Shown piece after piece: positions 48,187-57,043 of a DNA stretch of 64,000 bases (position 1 is the first letter of the stretch; each line of letters starts with the position of its first letter). The notes under the pieces are model-generated. The model had not been told where the DNA came from, ran no database searches, and saw only the letters and a program-made list of their open reading frames with translations. Location: positions 1,364,001 through 1,428,000 of the forward strand of contig NZ_VFPA01000003.1 of NCBI RefSeq assembly GCF_006716445.1, given 5' to 3'. A program made the translations under genes and the position numbers. This stretch comes from Pseudonocardia kunmingensis (GTDB lineage Bacteria > Actinomycetota > Actinomycetes > Mycobacteriales > Pseudonocardiaceae).

Positions 48187-50192
48187 CCGGCCGGCACCGC
48201 AGGCGGCGCGACGCCGGGCGGCTGCTCGCGGGATGCGCGGTCGTCGGCCTCGCCGGCCTCCTCCTCGGGACGCAGGCCCTGCCCGGGACCGCGGGGGCGG
48301 CGCCGGAACCCGTCGCGGCGCCGCAGGCCGCAGCCCCCACCGCGGCCCAGCAGCTGCCCCTGCTCGCCGCGCGCCCCGCGCAGCCGCCCGAGCCGGACCC
48401 CGACGGGAGCAGCGGCCCGTCGGCGGCCCAACGCGCCCGCGCCGAGGCGGCGGAGCGCGCGGCCGAACGCGCCCGCAAGCGCGCGGAGGCCGCCGCGAAG
48501 GCCCGCAGGACCTGGGACTCCCGCGGCCGCCCGCACCGGCTGGTGATCGTCCGGGACAACCGCATCGAGGCGGTGACCGACGGGGAGCTCACCCGCCAGG
48601 TCCACCGCCAGGGCACCGCGACCCTCGCCACGCTCGACCGGGCCCTCCCCAGTTCCTGGCTCACGGTCACCGACGGCACGGCCGTGCTCGGCGCGGCCGT
48701 CGTCCTCACCCGCGGCGCCTCGCTCGAGATCGGTGGCGGTGACATCCGCACGCTCGTGCTGCAGGGCGGCCCGACGCCCCAGGACGCCGCATCGCTCTAC
48801 ACGGGCGGCGGCGAGGTCGCGCTGAACGCCGTCACGATCACCTCGGTCGACGCCGCCAGCGGGCAGCCGCTGCCGCCCACGGTGCCCGGGCGGCCGTTCC
48901 TCGTGGTCTCCGAGGGTGGCCGCCTCGACGCCGTCGACAGCACGATCAGCGACCTCGGTACCCCGTCCGGCGGCCTCGACGGCGGCGACCCGGGTGTCGT
49001 GTTCAACCGCGGCAGCAGCGGGTCCCTGGTCCGCACCACCTTCCAGCGCAACACCACCGGGCTCGAGCTGTCCCGTTCCGAGGGGGTGAACCTCGAGCAG
49101 GTCACGGTGAGCGATTCCGCCGCCGACGGCCTCGTGCTGTCCGGCGATCGGGGCACCACGATGAGCGGGATCCGGGCCATCGGCAACGGCGAGAACGGGG
49201 TCATGGTCACCGGGGAGAGCTCCGACCGCCCGGTCTCCGGGATCGTGACGACGGGCAACGGCGGCTACGGCGTCGTCGTGATCGGTCAGACCGGGATGCG
49301 GCTCTCCGGGATCGCCACCGCCAGCGACGAGGCCGGCGGGTTGCGCGTGAACCGCTCGACCGACGTGCACGTCACCGACTTCACGGCCACCGACCAGCCC
49401 ACCGCCGTCTTCACGCACGTCGGCAGCACCGGCGTGGTGCTCGACCACCTGCGGGTCGTCGGCGGCCGGCGCGGCGTGGTCGCCGAGAAGAGCACGCACG
49501 ACCTCGAGCTGCGCACCTCCTCGATCGAGGGCTCGCGCGTCGCGGGCGTCTCCATCGGCGGCAGCGAGATCCTCGTCAGCGACGTGGAGATCGCCGACAC
49601 CCGCGCGGGTGTGCGCGTCGAGCGCGGCGCGAGCGGCGTGCGGCTGGCCGGTCTGACGCTGACCGGCGGCCGCGACGGGATCGTCGCGACACCGGGCACC
49701 CACGGCGTGGTGATCGCGGATCTGGTCGCGAACCACGTGGAGGCGGACGCGATCCGCAGCGGCAGCGTGGGGGCCGAGATCATCGGCGGCCGGATCACCG
49801 GCGGCGCCACCGGCATCGACGTGGCCGGGGGCGCCACCATCGCCGGGACCAGCATCAGCGGGGCGAGAGAAGGGATCCACTCGCGTGCGCCCGAGCTCGT
49901 GCGCGCCGACGGCGTGACGATCGACGCGCTCGAGCTGGGGATCGAGAGCGCCCCCGGGAGCCCCTTCCTGCTCACCGACTCGAGCGTGCACGCACTCGAG
50001 GCCCTGCGCGGGCAGATCGCGCAGCAGGGCGACAACAACCTGAGCCTCCCTCCGCTCAACCTGCTCGGGGCGATCGGCGTGCCGCTGATCCTGCTGGCCG
50101 TCGTGCTGGAGCAGGTGCACTCCACCCGGCAGCGTCGGGTCGGCGTCCACGGACGGCGGTTGCCGCCCGCGGTGCCGGTCGGCGCCGGATGA
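48183..50192 (+). CDS. Secreted beta-helix protein with coiled coil and membrane anchor, copy B
   Basis: 669 residues; same layout as copy A but with a shorter Gly-rich linker and coiled coil (~residues 78-108). Signal-like N-terminus (RLLAGCAVVGLAGLLLG), Pro/Ala linker, WDSRGRPHRL junction, beta-helix coils, then LLGAIGVPLILLAVVLEQVHS as membrane anchor with a basic tail. The C-terminal 60 residues are nearly identical to copy A, so anchor and tail are under strong constraint, perhaps contacting the synthase. Function unknown; scaffold or guide for the polymer is proposed. Confidence 0.77.
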   Translation: MTGRHRRRRDAGRLLAGCAVVGLAGLLLGTQALPGTAGAAPEPVAAPQAAAPTAAQQLPLLAARPAQPPEPDPDGSSGPSAAQRARAEAAERAAERARKRAEAAAKARRTWDSRGRPHRLVIVRDNRIEAVTDGELTRQVHRQGTATLATLDRALPSSWLTVTDGTAVLGAAVVLTRGASLEIGGGDIRTLVLQGGPTPQDAASLYTGGGEVALNAVTITSVDAASGQPLPPTVPGRPFLVVSEGGRLDAVDSTISDLGTPSGGLDGGDPGVVFNRGSSGSLVRTTFQRNTTGLELSRSEGVNLEQVTVSDSAADGLVLSGDRGTTMSGIRAIGNGENGVMVTGESSDRPVSGIVTTGNGGYGVVVIGQTGMRLSGIATASDEAGGLRVNRSTDVHVTDFTATDQPTAVFTHVGSTGVVLDHLRVVGGRRGVVAEKSTHDLELRTSSIEGSRVAGVSIGGSEILVSDVEIADTRAGVRVERGASGVRLAGLTLTGGRDGIVATPGTHGVVIADLVANHVEADAIRSGSVGAEIIGGRITGGATGIDVAGGATIAGTSISGAREGIHSRAPELVRADGVTIDALELGIESAPGSPFLLTDSSVHALEALRGQIAQQGDNNLSLPPLNLLGAIGVPLILLAVVLEQVHSTRQRRVGVHGRRLPPAVPVGAG

Positions 50193-50235
50193 CCGCACGA
50201 AACCACAGGGAACCGACCCGACCGGAGACCCGTCG

Positions 50236-51642
50236 ATGACGACCCCGACGCCCCGCACGCCGGCCCGCACGCCGGCACCGGCCCACAAGCCCGCACGCGC
50301 CGCGCTCCTCGTGGCAACGCTGGGCGTGCTGGGCGCCGCGCTCAGCCTGGGGGTGAGCGCCTGCGCCGCTCCGCCGCCGCAGCCGCTGACCCGCCAGCAG
50401 GTCGCCGCACCGATCGTCACGGACCCGGCGAACCCCTGCTCCGCGCAGGCCGCGGCCGCCCCGGCGGAACCGGCGGCTCCGCAGGCCGCGCCGGCCGCGC
50501 CGCCCGAGGCCCGCTTCGACCCGGCCGCGAACAGCATCGTGCTCAGCGCGGGCACCGGGGTGACGCTGCCGGCGCTGGCGCAGGCCGTGGGCAACCCCGA
50601 CCTGCTGCGCGAGGTCGCCCCCGGCGAATGGCTCCTCGGCGCCGACCTCGCGGTGCTGCCGGGATCCTCGCTGCAGATCACGAGCGCGACCGCGCGCTGG
50701 TTGAAGCTGACGAGCACCGCAGGGCGGTTCGCGTCGGTGAAGGCGTTCGGCGGCGGCATCGAGATCGCCGGCACCTGCGTCACGTCGTGGGACCCCGCCA
50801 CCGGCACGGTCGACACCAACGTGGACGACGGCCGCGGCTACCTCCTCGCCCGCGACGGCGCCACGATGACCATCGACCGTTCCGAGCTGCGCTACCTCGG
50901 GAACGGCGACGTCGAGTCCTACGGCCTGTCCTGGCGCACCGAGGGCACCACCGGGAAGATCACCAACAGCGTCGTCTCGCACAACTACTACGGTCTCTAC
51001 AGCTACGAGGTCGGCGGCCTCGTCGTGGCCGACAACGAGTTCCACGACAACATCCTCTACGGGGTCGACCCGCACACCGGATCGCACGACATGACCATCG
51101 AACGCAACGTCGTGCACGACAACGGCAAGCACGGGATCATCCTCGCCGAGGACTGCGTCGACAGCGTTATCCGCGACAACGTCGTCTACCGCAACAACCA
51201 CCACGGGATCGTGCTCTACCTGAACTCGGACCGGAACACCATCGAAGGCAACGACACCTTCGCCAACGCCGCGCAGGGCATCAACATCAACGAGTCCAAC
51301 GACAACACCATCCGCGGCAACCGCGTCTACGACAACGTCGAGTCCGGCATCGGCATCACCCAGACCAGCCAGAACAACCTCGTCGAGAACAACCAGGCCC
51401 GCGGGAACCAGAAGGACGGGATCCGCGTCGTGAGCGAGGCGTCCCGGACCACGCTGCGCGCCAACACGCTCGGCGAGAACGGCCGCTACGGGGTCTACGT
51501 CGATGTCGACGGCGACGTCGACATCGCAGGGAACACGATCTTCGCCAACCGTTCCGGGATCATGCTCAAGGGCTCGGTCGCCGTGCCGGACGGCGACAAC
51601 AGGATCTTCAACAACGCCGAGGACGCGATCGTCGACGACTGA
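50236..51642 (+). CDS. Mannuronan C5-epimerase-like beta-helix lipoprotein, copy B
   Basis: 468 residues. Signal with lipobox VSAC (Cys43), a Pro/Ala-rich linker, then the beta-helix. The active site YGVDPHTGSHDM is retained (Tyr275, Asp278, His280), followed by the HDNGKHGIILAEDC coil. From about residue 200 to the end the protein and its DNA match copy A almost base for base, while the first ~130 residues are clearly diverged; this suggests gene conversion or strong selection on the catalytic helix. Last gene of copy B; followed 8 bp later by a dispersed hairpin. Confidence 0.83.
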   Translation: MTTPTPRTPARTPAPAHKPARAALLVATLGVLGAALSLGVSACAAPPPQPLTRQQVAAPIVTDPANPCSAQAAAAPAEPAAPQAAPAAPPEARFDPAANSIVLSAGTGVTLPALAQAVGNPDLLREVAPGEWLLGADLAVLPGSSLQITSATARWLKLTSTAGRFASVKAFGGGIEIAGTCVTSWDPATGTVDTNVDDGRGYLLARDGATMTIDRSELRYLGNGDVESYGLSWRTEGTTGKITNSVVSHNYYGLYSYEVGGLVVADNEFHDNILYGVDPHTGSHDMTIERNVVHDNGKHGIILAEDCVDSVIRDNVVYRNNHHGIVLYLNSDRNTIEGNDTFANAAQGININESNDNTIRGNRVYDNVESGIGITQTSQNNLVENNQARGNQKDGIRVVSEASRTTLRANTLGENGRYGVYVDVDGDVDIAGNTIFANRSGIMLKGSVAVPDGDNRIFNNAEDAIVDD

Positions 51643-51649
51643 TTCGCAT

Positions 51650-51698
51650 GACGAACGGCACTTTCGTCGGCTAGGTACCGACGAGAGTGCCGTTCGTC
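51650..51698. repeat. Dispersed 50-bp hairpin, copy 3
   Basis: Arms 51650-51670 and 51678-51698 with a 7-nt loop containing CTAG. Lies between the convergent epimerase and DUF2795 genes, where it can stop both transcripts. Confidence 0.75.
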
Positions 51699-51711
51699 CG
51701 GGTGGGAGCGG

Positions 51712-52008
51712 TCACCGCAAGGGGCGGACCCGTCCGGGAACCGGCAGCAGCGGACGGGGCGCCCGGGAGTGGGTGGTCTGGCTCGCGTAGTCCGGCTGCG
51801 CCTCCCCGAACGCCGCCATGGCCACCAGCACCGCCCGCAGGTCCCGGTAGGTGCCCGACGGGAGTGCCCACAGCTGCGCCCGCGTGGCGACGTCGGCGCC
51901 GTACTCCTCGGCCTGCATGATCAGCTGCCACTTGGCGGCCGGGTAACGGGTGCCGGTGAGGACCTGGGACAGGCGCTCGACGTCCGAGCGGGAGTCGCTG
52001 CGATGCAC
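51712..52008 (-). CDS. DUF2795 domain protein
   Basis: 98 residues. The conserved DUF2795 block covers SQVLTGTRYPAAKWQLIMQAEEYGADVATRAQLWALPSGTYRDL, a helical domain common in actinomycetes and resembling parts of ChaB- or Rho-N-like folds; function unknown. The GTG at 52008 follows AGGAGG. An upstream start at 52080 would add unconserved residues. Ends beside a dispersed hairpin. Confidence 0.7.
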   Translation of the reverse strand: MHRSDSRSDVERLSQVLTGTRYPAAKWQLIMQAEEYGADVATRAQLWALPSGTYRDLRAVLVAMAAFGEAQPDYASQTTHSRAPRPLLPVPGRVRPLR

Positions 52009-52195
52009 GGTGGACGCCTCCTCTGACGCAGCGCCGACGCACTGCCGCCGGGCGGGAGTACCCCCGATCACCACGACCAAACCGGGTGACGGGGGGTGCC
52101 GTTGTGCGCCCCCCGGGCCGCCCGTAGGGTTGAACGGCGGTTGAGATCACAGTCCGCACCACGAGTCCACGACACACCTCGAGGAGCCGGTGCGC

Positions 52196-52594
52196 ATGAG
52201 CGGCGACCTCCCCGCCGACCACGGGGGCACCGACGACGCCGACGAGATCGGCGAAGTCATCCGTTTCGACGTGGTGAGCCACGGTGACGACGCCCGCGTG
52301 ATGCACGTCGTCGGAGAGATCGACACCCTCACCGCGCCGGTGCTGCGGAGCCGGCTCGACGAGCAGGTGTCCACCGTGCGGCTGCTGGTACTGGACCTGT
52401 CCGACGTCACGTTCCTCGGCTCGGCAGGCCTCGCGGTGCTGGTCGCCGCCAAGGACGACGCCGACCGACGCCGGCACACGCTGCGGCTCGTGCCGGGCTC
52501 GCGGATCGTCACGCGCGCGCTGGAGGCCACGGGCCTGCTCGGCCTGTTCGAGATCGCCGACGGTGTGCCGCAGGCGCTCGGAGCGGCCGGGTAG
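52196..52594 (+). CDS. STAS-domain anti-anti-sigma factor
   Basis: 132 residues. STAS fold: VMHVVGEIDTLTAPVLRSRL, VLDLSDVTFLGSAGLAVLVAAKDDA with the phosphorylatable Ser in FLGSAGL, and LRLVPGSRIVTRALEATGLLGLFEI. Such proteins (SpoIIAA/RsbV-like) bind anti-sigma kinases and release a sigma factor when dephosphorylated. No RsbW-like kinase or sigma factor is adjacent, so the partner is elsewhere. The ATG at 52196 sits 9 nt after GAGGAG; a GTG six bases upstream is the alternative. Confidence 0.88.
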   Translation: MSGDLPADHGGTDDADEIGEVIRFDVVSHGDDARVMHVVGEIDTLTAPVLRSRLDEQVSTVRLLVLDLSDVTFLGSAGLAVLVAAKDDADRRRHTLRLVPGSRIVTRALEATGLLGLFEIADGVPQALGAAG

Positions 52595-52604
52595 CCTCCG
52601 CCGT

Positions 52605-52697
52605 GGAGGCGTCTGGGCGCCTGGTGGCCCCCGCGGTCTTCAACACCGACGTGGCCGAGCACCTCGGCCAGGCGGGTTCGATTCCCGTCCGCCTCCG
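52605..52697 (+). tRNA. selC: tRNA-Sec (anticodon TCA)
   Basis: 93 nt. The acceptor arm GGAGGCG pairs with CGCCTCC, the T arm carries GGGTTCGATTCCC, the anticodon loop CTTCAAC has TCA at 52640-52642, and a long variable arm (GTGGCCGAGCACCTCGGCCA region) is present, as in selenocysteine tRNAs. The discriminator base is G and no CCA is encoded. It reads UGA as selenocysteine. It stands 118 bp before a formate dehydrogenase gene with an in-frame UGA. The selA, selB and selD genes are not in the window. Confidence 0.93.
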
Positions 52698-52722
52698 TCA
52701 CACCTCGCGCGACGCGACCTGA

Positions 52723-52773
52723 CGACGAACGGCACTCTCGTCGGTTCCTAGCCGACGAGCGTGCCGTTCGTCG
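52723..52773. repeat. Dispersed 50-bp hairpin, copy 4
   Basis: Arms 52723-52744 and 52752-52773, one wobble position, 7-nt loop containing CCTAG. It lies between tRNA-Sec and the formate dehydrogenase gene and may separate their transcription. Confidence 0.75.
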
Positions 52774-52814
52774 GTGGACGTTTGATCCACCCGCACCGGG
52801 GGCACGTTGGGCCC

Positions 52815-55800
52815 GTGGGGATGCGGCAGTGGATCGGCAGCTGGCCCGTCGTCCGGCAGGCGACCGGGCCGGACCGCACGGCACGGGGTGACGCCGCGCG
52901 CTCGCCCCGCAGCGACGCGTTGCGCCCGCGGCTGGCCGACGCCGACCGGGTCGTGCAGTCCATCTGCCCGTACTGCGCCGTCGGGTGCGGCCAGCGGGTG
53001 TTCGTGCAGGACGGGCAGGTCACCCAGATCGAGGGCGACCCCGACTCCCCCATCTCGCTCGGGAAGCTCTGCCCCAAGGGGGCGGCCTCGCACCAACTGG
53101 TGACCCGGCCGGACCGGCTCACGAAGGTCCGCTACCGGCGCCCGGGCGGCACCGAGTGGGAGGACCTCGACCTCGACGCGGCGATGCGGATGATCGCCGA
53201 CCGGGTGCTCGAGACCCGCCGCCGCACCTGGCAGGACTGCGACGAGGAGGGCCGGCCGCTGCGCCGCACGATGGGCATCGCCCACCTCGGCGGCGCCACG
53301 CTGGACAACGAGGAGAACTACCTCATCAAGAAGCTCTACACGGCGCTCGGCGCGATCCAGGTCGAGAACCAGGCCCGCCTTTGACACAGCTCCACGGTTC
53401 CCGGTCTGGGGGCCTCCTTCGGTCGCGGCGGCGCCACGACGTTCCAGCAGGACCTCGCCAAGAGCGACTGCATCGTGATCCAGGGCTCGAACTTCGCCGA
53501 GTGCCACCCGGTCGGCTTCCAGTTCGTGATGGACGCGAAGCTGCGCGGGGCGAAGGTCATCCACGTCGACCCCCGCTACACCCGCACCAGCGCGCTCGCC
53601 GATCTGCACGTCCCGATCCGGGCGGGCACCGACATCGCGCTGCTCGGCGGCCTGATCCACCACGTGCTCACCGAGGAGAGCTACTTCCGGGAGTACGTCC
53701 TCGCCTACACGAACGCCGCGGCGATCATCAGCGAGGACTACCGCGACACCGAGGACCTCGACGGGCTGTTCAGCGGTTGGGACGAGGAGAACAAGGCCTA
53801 CGACGTCTCCACCTGGGAGTACGAGGACGCCCCTGCGGCGGCCGCCGCGGGTGACCGCGGCCCGCTGCCCGACGGCGGTGGCCGGCAGGAGAGCGCGGGC
53901 CAGGAGGAGCGGCGCGAGGAGCAGCACGGCGGCGACGAGCAGCGCGAGACCGCGGGTGGGGACCAGTACGGCAGCGGCGGGGCGTCGATCGGAGCCAAGC
54001 CGCGGCGCGACGAGACGCTGCAGCACCCGCGGTGCGTGTTCCAGATCCTCAAGCGGCACTACGCGCGCTACACCCCGGAGTTCGTGGAGGAGGTCTGCGG
54101 CATCGGTCAGGACACCTTCCTCGAGATGGCCCGCGCGATCACCGAGAACAGCGGGCGGGAGCGCACCACCAACTGGTCCTACGCCGTGGGCTGGACGCAG
54201 CACAGCGTGGGCGTGCAGTACATCCGGGCGGCGTCGATCCTGCAGGCGCTGCTGGGCAACATCGGCCGGCCGGGCGGCGGGATCATGGCGCTGCGCGGGC
54301 ACGCCAGCATCCAGGGCTCCACCGACATCCCCACGCTGTTCAACATCCTGCCCGGCTACCTCCCGATGCCCGCCGACGAACGGGGGCAGTCGCTGTCGAG
54401 CTACGTGGAGCCGGACGCGGGCAAGGCCGGCTTCTGGGGCGACATGCCGAACTACGTGGTGAGCCTGCTCAAGGCGTGGTTCGGCGACGCCGCCACCCCG
54501 GAGAACGACTTCGGGTTCGACTGGCTGCCGCGCCTGTCCGGCGACCACAACAACTACCAGACCGTGATCGACATGCGCGACGGGAAGGTGCCCGGCTACA
54601 TCATCGCGGGCGAGAACCCGGCCGTGGGCGGGGCGAACGCGCGGCTGCAGCGGCTGGCGCTCGCCGCGGCCGAGTGGGTGGTCGTGCGGGACATGTCGTG
54701 CGTGGAGACGGCCACCTTCTGGAAGAACTCGCCGGAGGTCGAGAGCGGCGAGCTGCGCACCGAGGACATCGGCACCGAGGTGTTCCTCCTGCCCGCGGCG
54801 TCGCACGTGGAGAAGGACGGCACGTTCACCAACACCCAGCGGCTGCTGCAGTACCGGCACAAGGCCGTGGAGCCACCCGGCGACGCCCGCAGCGACCTGT
54901 GGTTCTTCTACCACCTCGGCCGGATCCTCAAGGACCGCCTGCGCGACTCCGACGACCCGCGCGACGCCCCGCTCAAGGCGCTGACGTGGGACTACGAGAC
55001 CCACGGTCCGAAGGCGGAGCCGTCGGCCGACCACGTGCTGCGGGAGATCAACGGCTACGGCCCGGACGGGGAGCTGCTCACCTCCTACACCCAGCTCACC
55101 GACGACGGCGCGACGAGCTGCGGCTGCTGGATCTACTGCGGCGTCTACGCCGACGGGGTCAACCAGGCGGCGCGGCGCAGGCCGGCGCGCGAGCAGGACT
55201 GGGTGGCCGCGGAGTGGGGCTGGGCGTGGCCGGCCAACCGGCGCCAGATCTACAACCGCGCCTCGGCGGACCCGGACGGGAAGCCGTGGAGCGAGCGCAA
55301 GAAGCTCGTGTGGTGGGACGGCGAGCGCTGGACCGGGCTCGACGTCCCGGACTTCCCCGTGGACACGGCCCCCGACTACGAGCCACCGCCGGGGGCACGC
55401 GCGGGCAAGGCGCTGTCGGGCACCGACCCGTTCATCATGCAGACCGACGGGAAGGCGTGGCTGTTCGCACCGGCCGGGCTGGTCGACGGACCGCTGCCCA
55501 CGCACTACGAGCCGGTGGAGACGCCGTACCGCAACCCGCTGCACCCCCGGCACACCAGCAACCCGGCGGTGAAGCTGTACGACGACCCGGACAACCGCCA
55601 CCACCCGGTGGGGTCGGACGTCTTCCCGTTCGTCCTCACCACCTACCGGCTCACCGAGCACCACACCGGTGGCGGCATGACGCGGTTCGTGCCCTACCTC
55701 GCGGAGCTGCAGCCGGAGGCGTTCTGCGAGGTGTCCCCCGAGCTCGCGCGCGAGCGCGGTCTCACCCACCTCGGCTGGGCCACGGTCGTCACCGCCCGCA

Positions 55801-56078
55801 GCGCGATCGAGCTCAAGGTGCTCGTGTCCGAGCGGATGAAGCCGCTGCGGGTGGAGGGCCAGGAGACCCACCAGATCGGCGTGCCGTGGCACTACGGCCA
55901 CAACGGGCTCGCCACCGGCGACAGCGCGAACGACCTGCTGTCGATCACGCTCGACCCCAACGTCCACATCCAGGAGTCCAAGGTGCTGACCTGCGACATC
56001 AGGCCCGGACGGCGCCCGCACGGCCCCGATCTGCGGGCGCTCGTCGAGGCCTACCGGAAGCGGGCGGGGCTGGCATGA
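52815..56078 (+). CDS. fdhA: Formate dehydrogenase catalytic subunit, selenocysteine-containing
   Basis: 1,087 residues if UGA 53382-53384 is read as selenocysteine (Sec190). Frame and homology run straight through: ENQARL-U-HSSTVPGLG matches the NQAR-x-U-H-x-x-TV context of known Fdh selenoproteins. N-terminal 4Fe-4S ligands are CPYCAVGC and the later CPKG. Molybdopterin domain motifs include QGSNFAECHPVGF and DPRYTRTSALADLH; the C-terminal cofactor-binding domain has PWHYGHNGLATGD. It oxidises formate to CO2 at a Mo/W-bis-pterin-Se centre. A low-complexity Gly/Glu/Gln-rich insert lies at ~337-396. No Tat signal is evident, suggesting a cytoplasmic face. GTG 52815 is preferred (ATG 52821 possible). 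ATGA overlap with fdhB. Confidence 0.93.
53396..53414 (+). promoter_or_regulatory. SECIS-like hairpin for selenocysteine insertion
   Basis: GGTTCCC-GGTCT-GGGGGCC, beginning 11 nt after the UGA. The apical GGUCU loop and the spacing equal those of the E. coli fdhF SECIS, whose loop binds SelB. Confidence 0.82.
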
Positions 56079-57043
56079 GCGACCACCCCGGCCACCCCGT
56101 CGAGCGCGCCGGGTCACCGGCGGGCACCGCCACCGACCCGACCGCGGGCTTCGCCGGCAACGTCGGTACCCCGGTCACGACACCGATGACGGGGCAGACC
56201 GAGCGCGCCGACTGGATCGGGATGCCCGGCGAGCGCCCGCCCCGGCTGGGCTTCTTCACCGACACCTCGGTGTGCATCGGCTGCAAGGCCTGCGAGGTGG
56301 CCTGCAAGGAGTGGAACCAGGTGCCTGCCGACGCGGGCCCGAGCGGCAGCGGCTCGACGCGGATGGCCGATCTGGACCTGCTCGGCATGTCCTACGACAA
56401 CACCGGCGACCTGGGCGCCAACACCTGGCGCCACGTCGCGTTCGTCGAGTCGCACCACCGCACCGGGCCGCGGAAGGGCGACGTGCGCTGGCTCATGTCC
56501 TCGGACGTCTGCAAGCACTGCACGCACGCCGCCTGCCTCGACGTCTGCCCCACCGGGGCGCTGCTGCGCACCGAGTTCGACACCGTCTACGTGCAGCCCG
56601 ACATCTGCAACGGCTGCGGCTACTGCGTGCCCGCCTGCCCCTACGGCGTCATCGACATCCGCCCCGAGGACGGGCGGGCGTTCAAGTGCACCCTCTGCTA
56701 CGACCGCACCAAGGACGGGCTGACGCCCGCGTGCGCGCAGGCCTGCCCCACCGAGTCCATCCAGTTCGGCCCGCTCGACGAGCTGCGCGAGCGTGCCGAC
56801 CGTCGCCTGGAGCAGCTGCACGGCGCCGGCGTGGCCGAGGCACAGCTCTACGGCCGTGACCCGGACGACGGCGTCGGCGGCGACGGCGCGTTCTTCCTGC
56901 TGCTCGACGAGCCGGAGACCTACGGGCTGCCCCCGGACCCGGTCGTCACGACCCGGGACCTGCCGGCCATGTGGAAGCGGGCCGCACTCGCCGCGGCCGG
57001 GCTGGCGGCCGCGGTCGCCGCGTCGTTCCTCGGGAGGACGTGA
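56075..57043 (+). CDS. fdhB: Formate dehydrogenase iron-sulfur subunit (4x 4Fe-4S)
   Basis: 322 residues. Four Cys clusters: CIGCKACEVACKEWN, CKHCTHAACLDVCPTGAL, CNGCGYCVPACPYGVI and CTLCYDRTKDGLTPACAQACPTESI, giving the 16 ligands of the FdnH/HybA-type electron-transfer subunit. A C-terminal hydrophobic helix (ALAAAGLAAAVAASFLG) anchors it to the membrane. It passes electrons from the catalytic subunit to the NrfD-like membrane subunit and the quinone pool. The start overlaps fdhA (ATGA) and the stop is followed immediately by the next ATG. Confidence 0.93.
   Translation: MSDHPGHPVERAGSPAGTATDPTAGFAGNVGTPVTTPMTGQTERADWIGMPGERPPRLGFFTDTSVCIGCKACEVACKEWNQVPADAGPSGSGSTRMADLDLLGMSYDNTGDLGANTWRHVAFVESHHRTGPRKGDVRWLMSSDVCKHCTHAACLDVCPTGALLRTEFDTVYVQPDICNGCGYCVPACPYGVIDIRPEDGRAFKCTLCYDRTKDGLTPACAQACPTESIQFGPLDELRERADRRLEQLHGAGVAEAQLYGRDPDDGVGGDGAFFLLLDEPETYGLPPDPVVTTRDLPAMWKRAALAAAGLAAAVAASFLGRT

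Noticed and set aside
37794..51642. Assembly artefact producing a false duplicate
   Set aside because: The copies differ throughout in linkers, termini and leaders, and by one gene, so both are real sequences.
52815..53384. Formate dehydrogenase as a frameshifted or nonsense pseudogene
   Set aside because: Only one UGA is present, at the known selenocysteine position, with SECIS-like hairpin and tRNA-Sec nearby; homology continues in the same frame.
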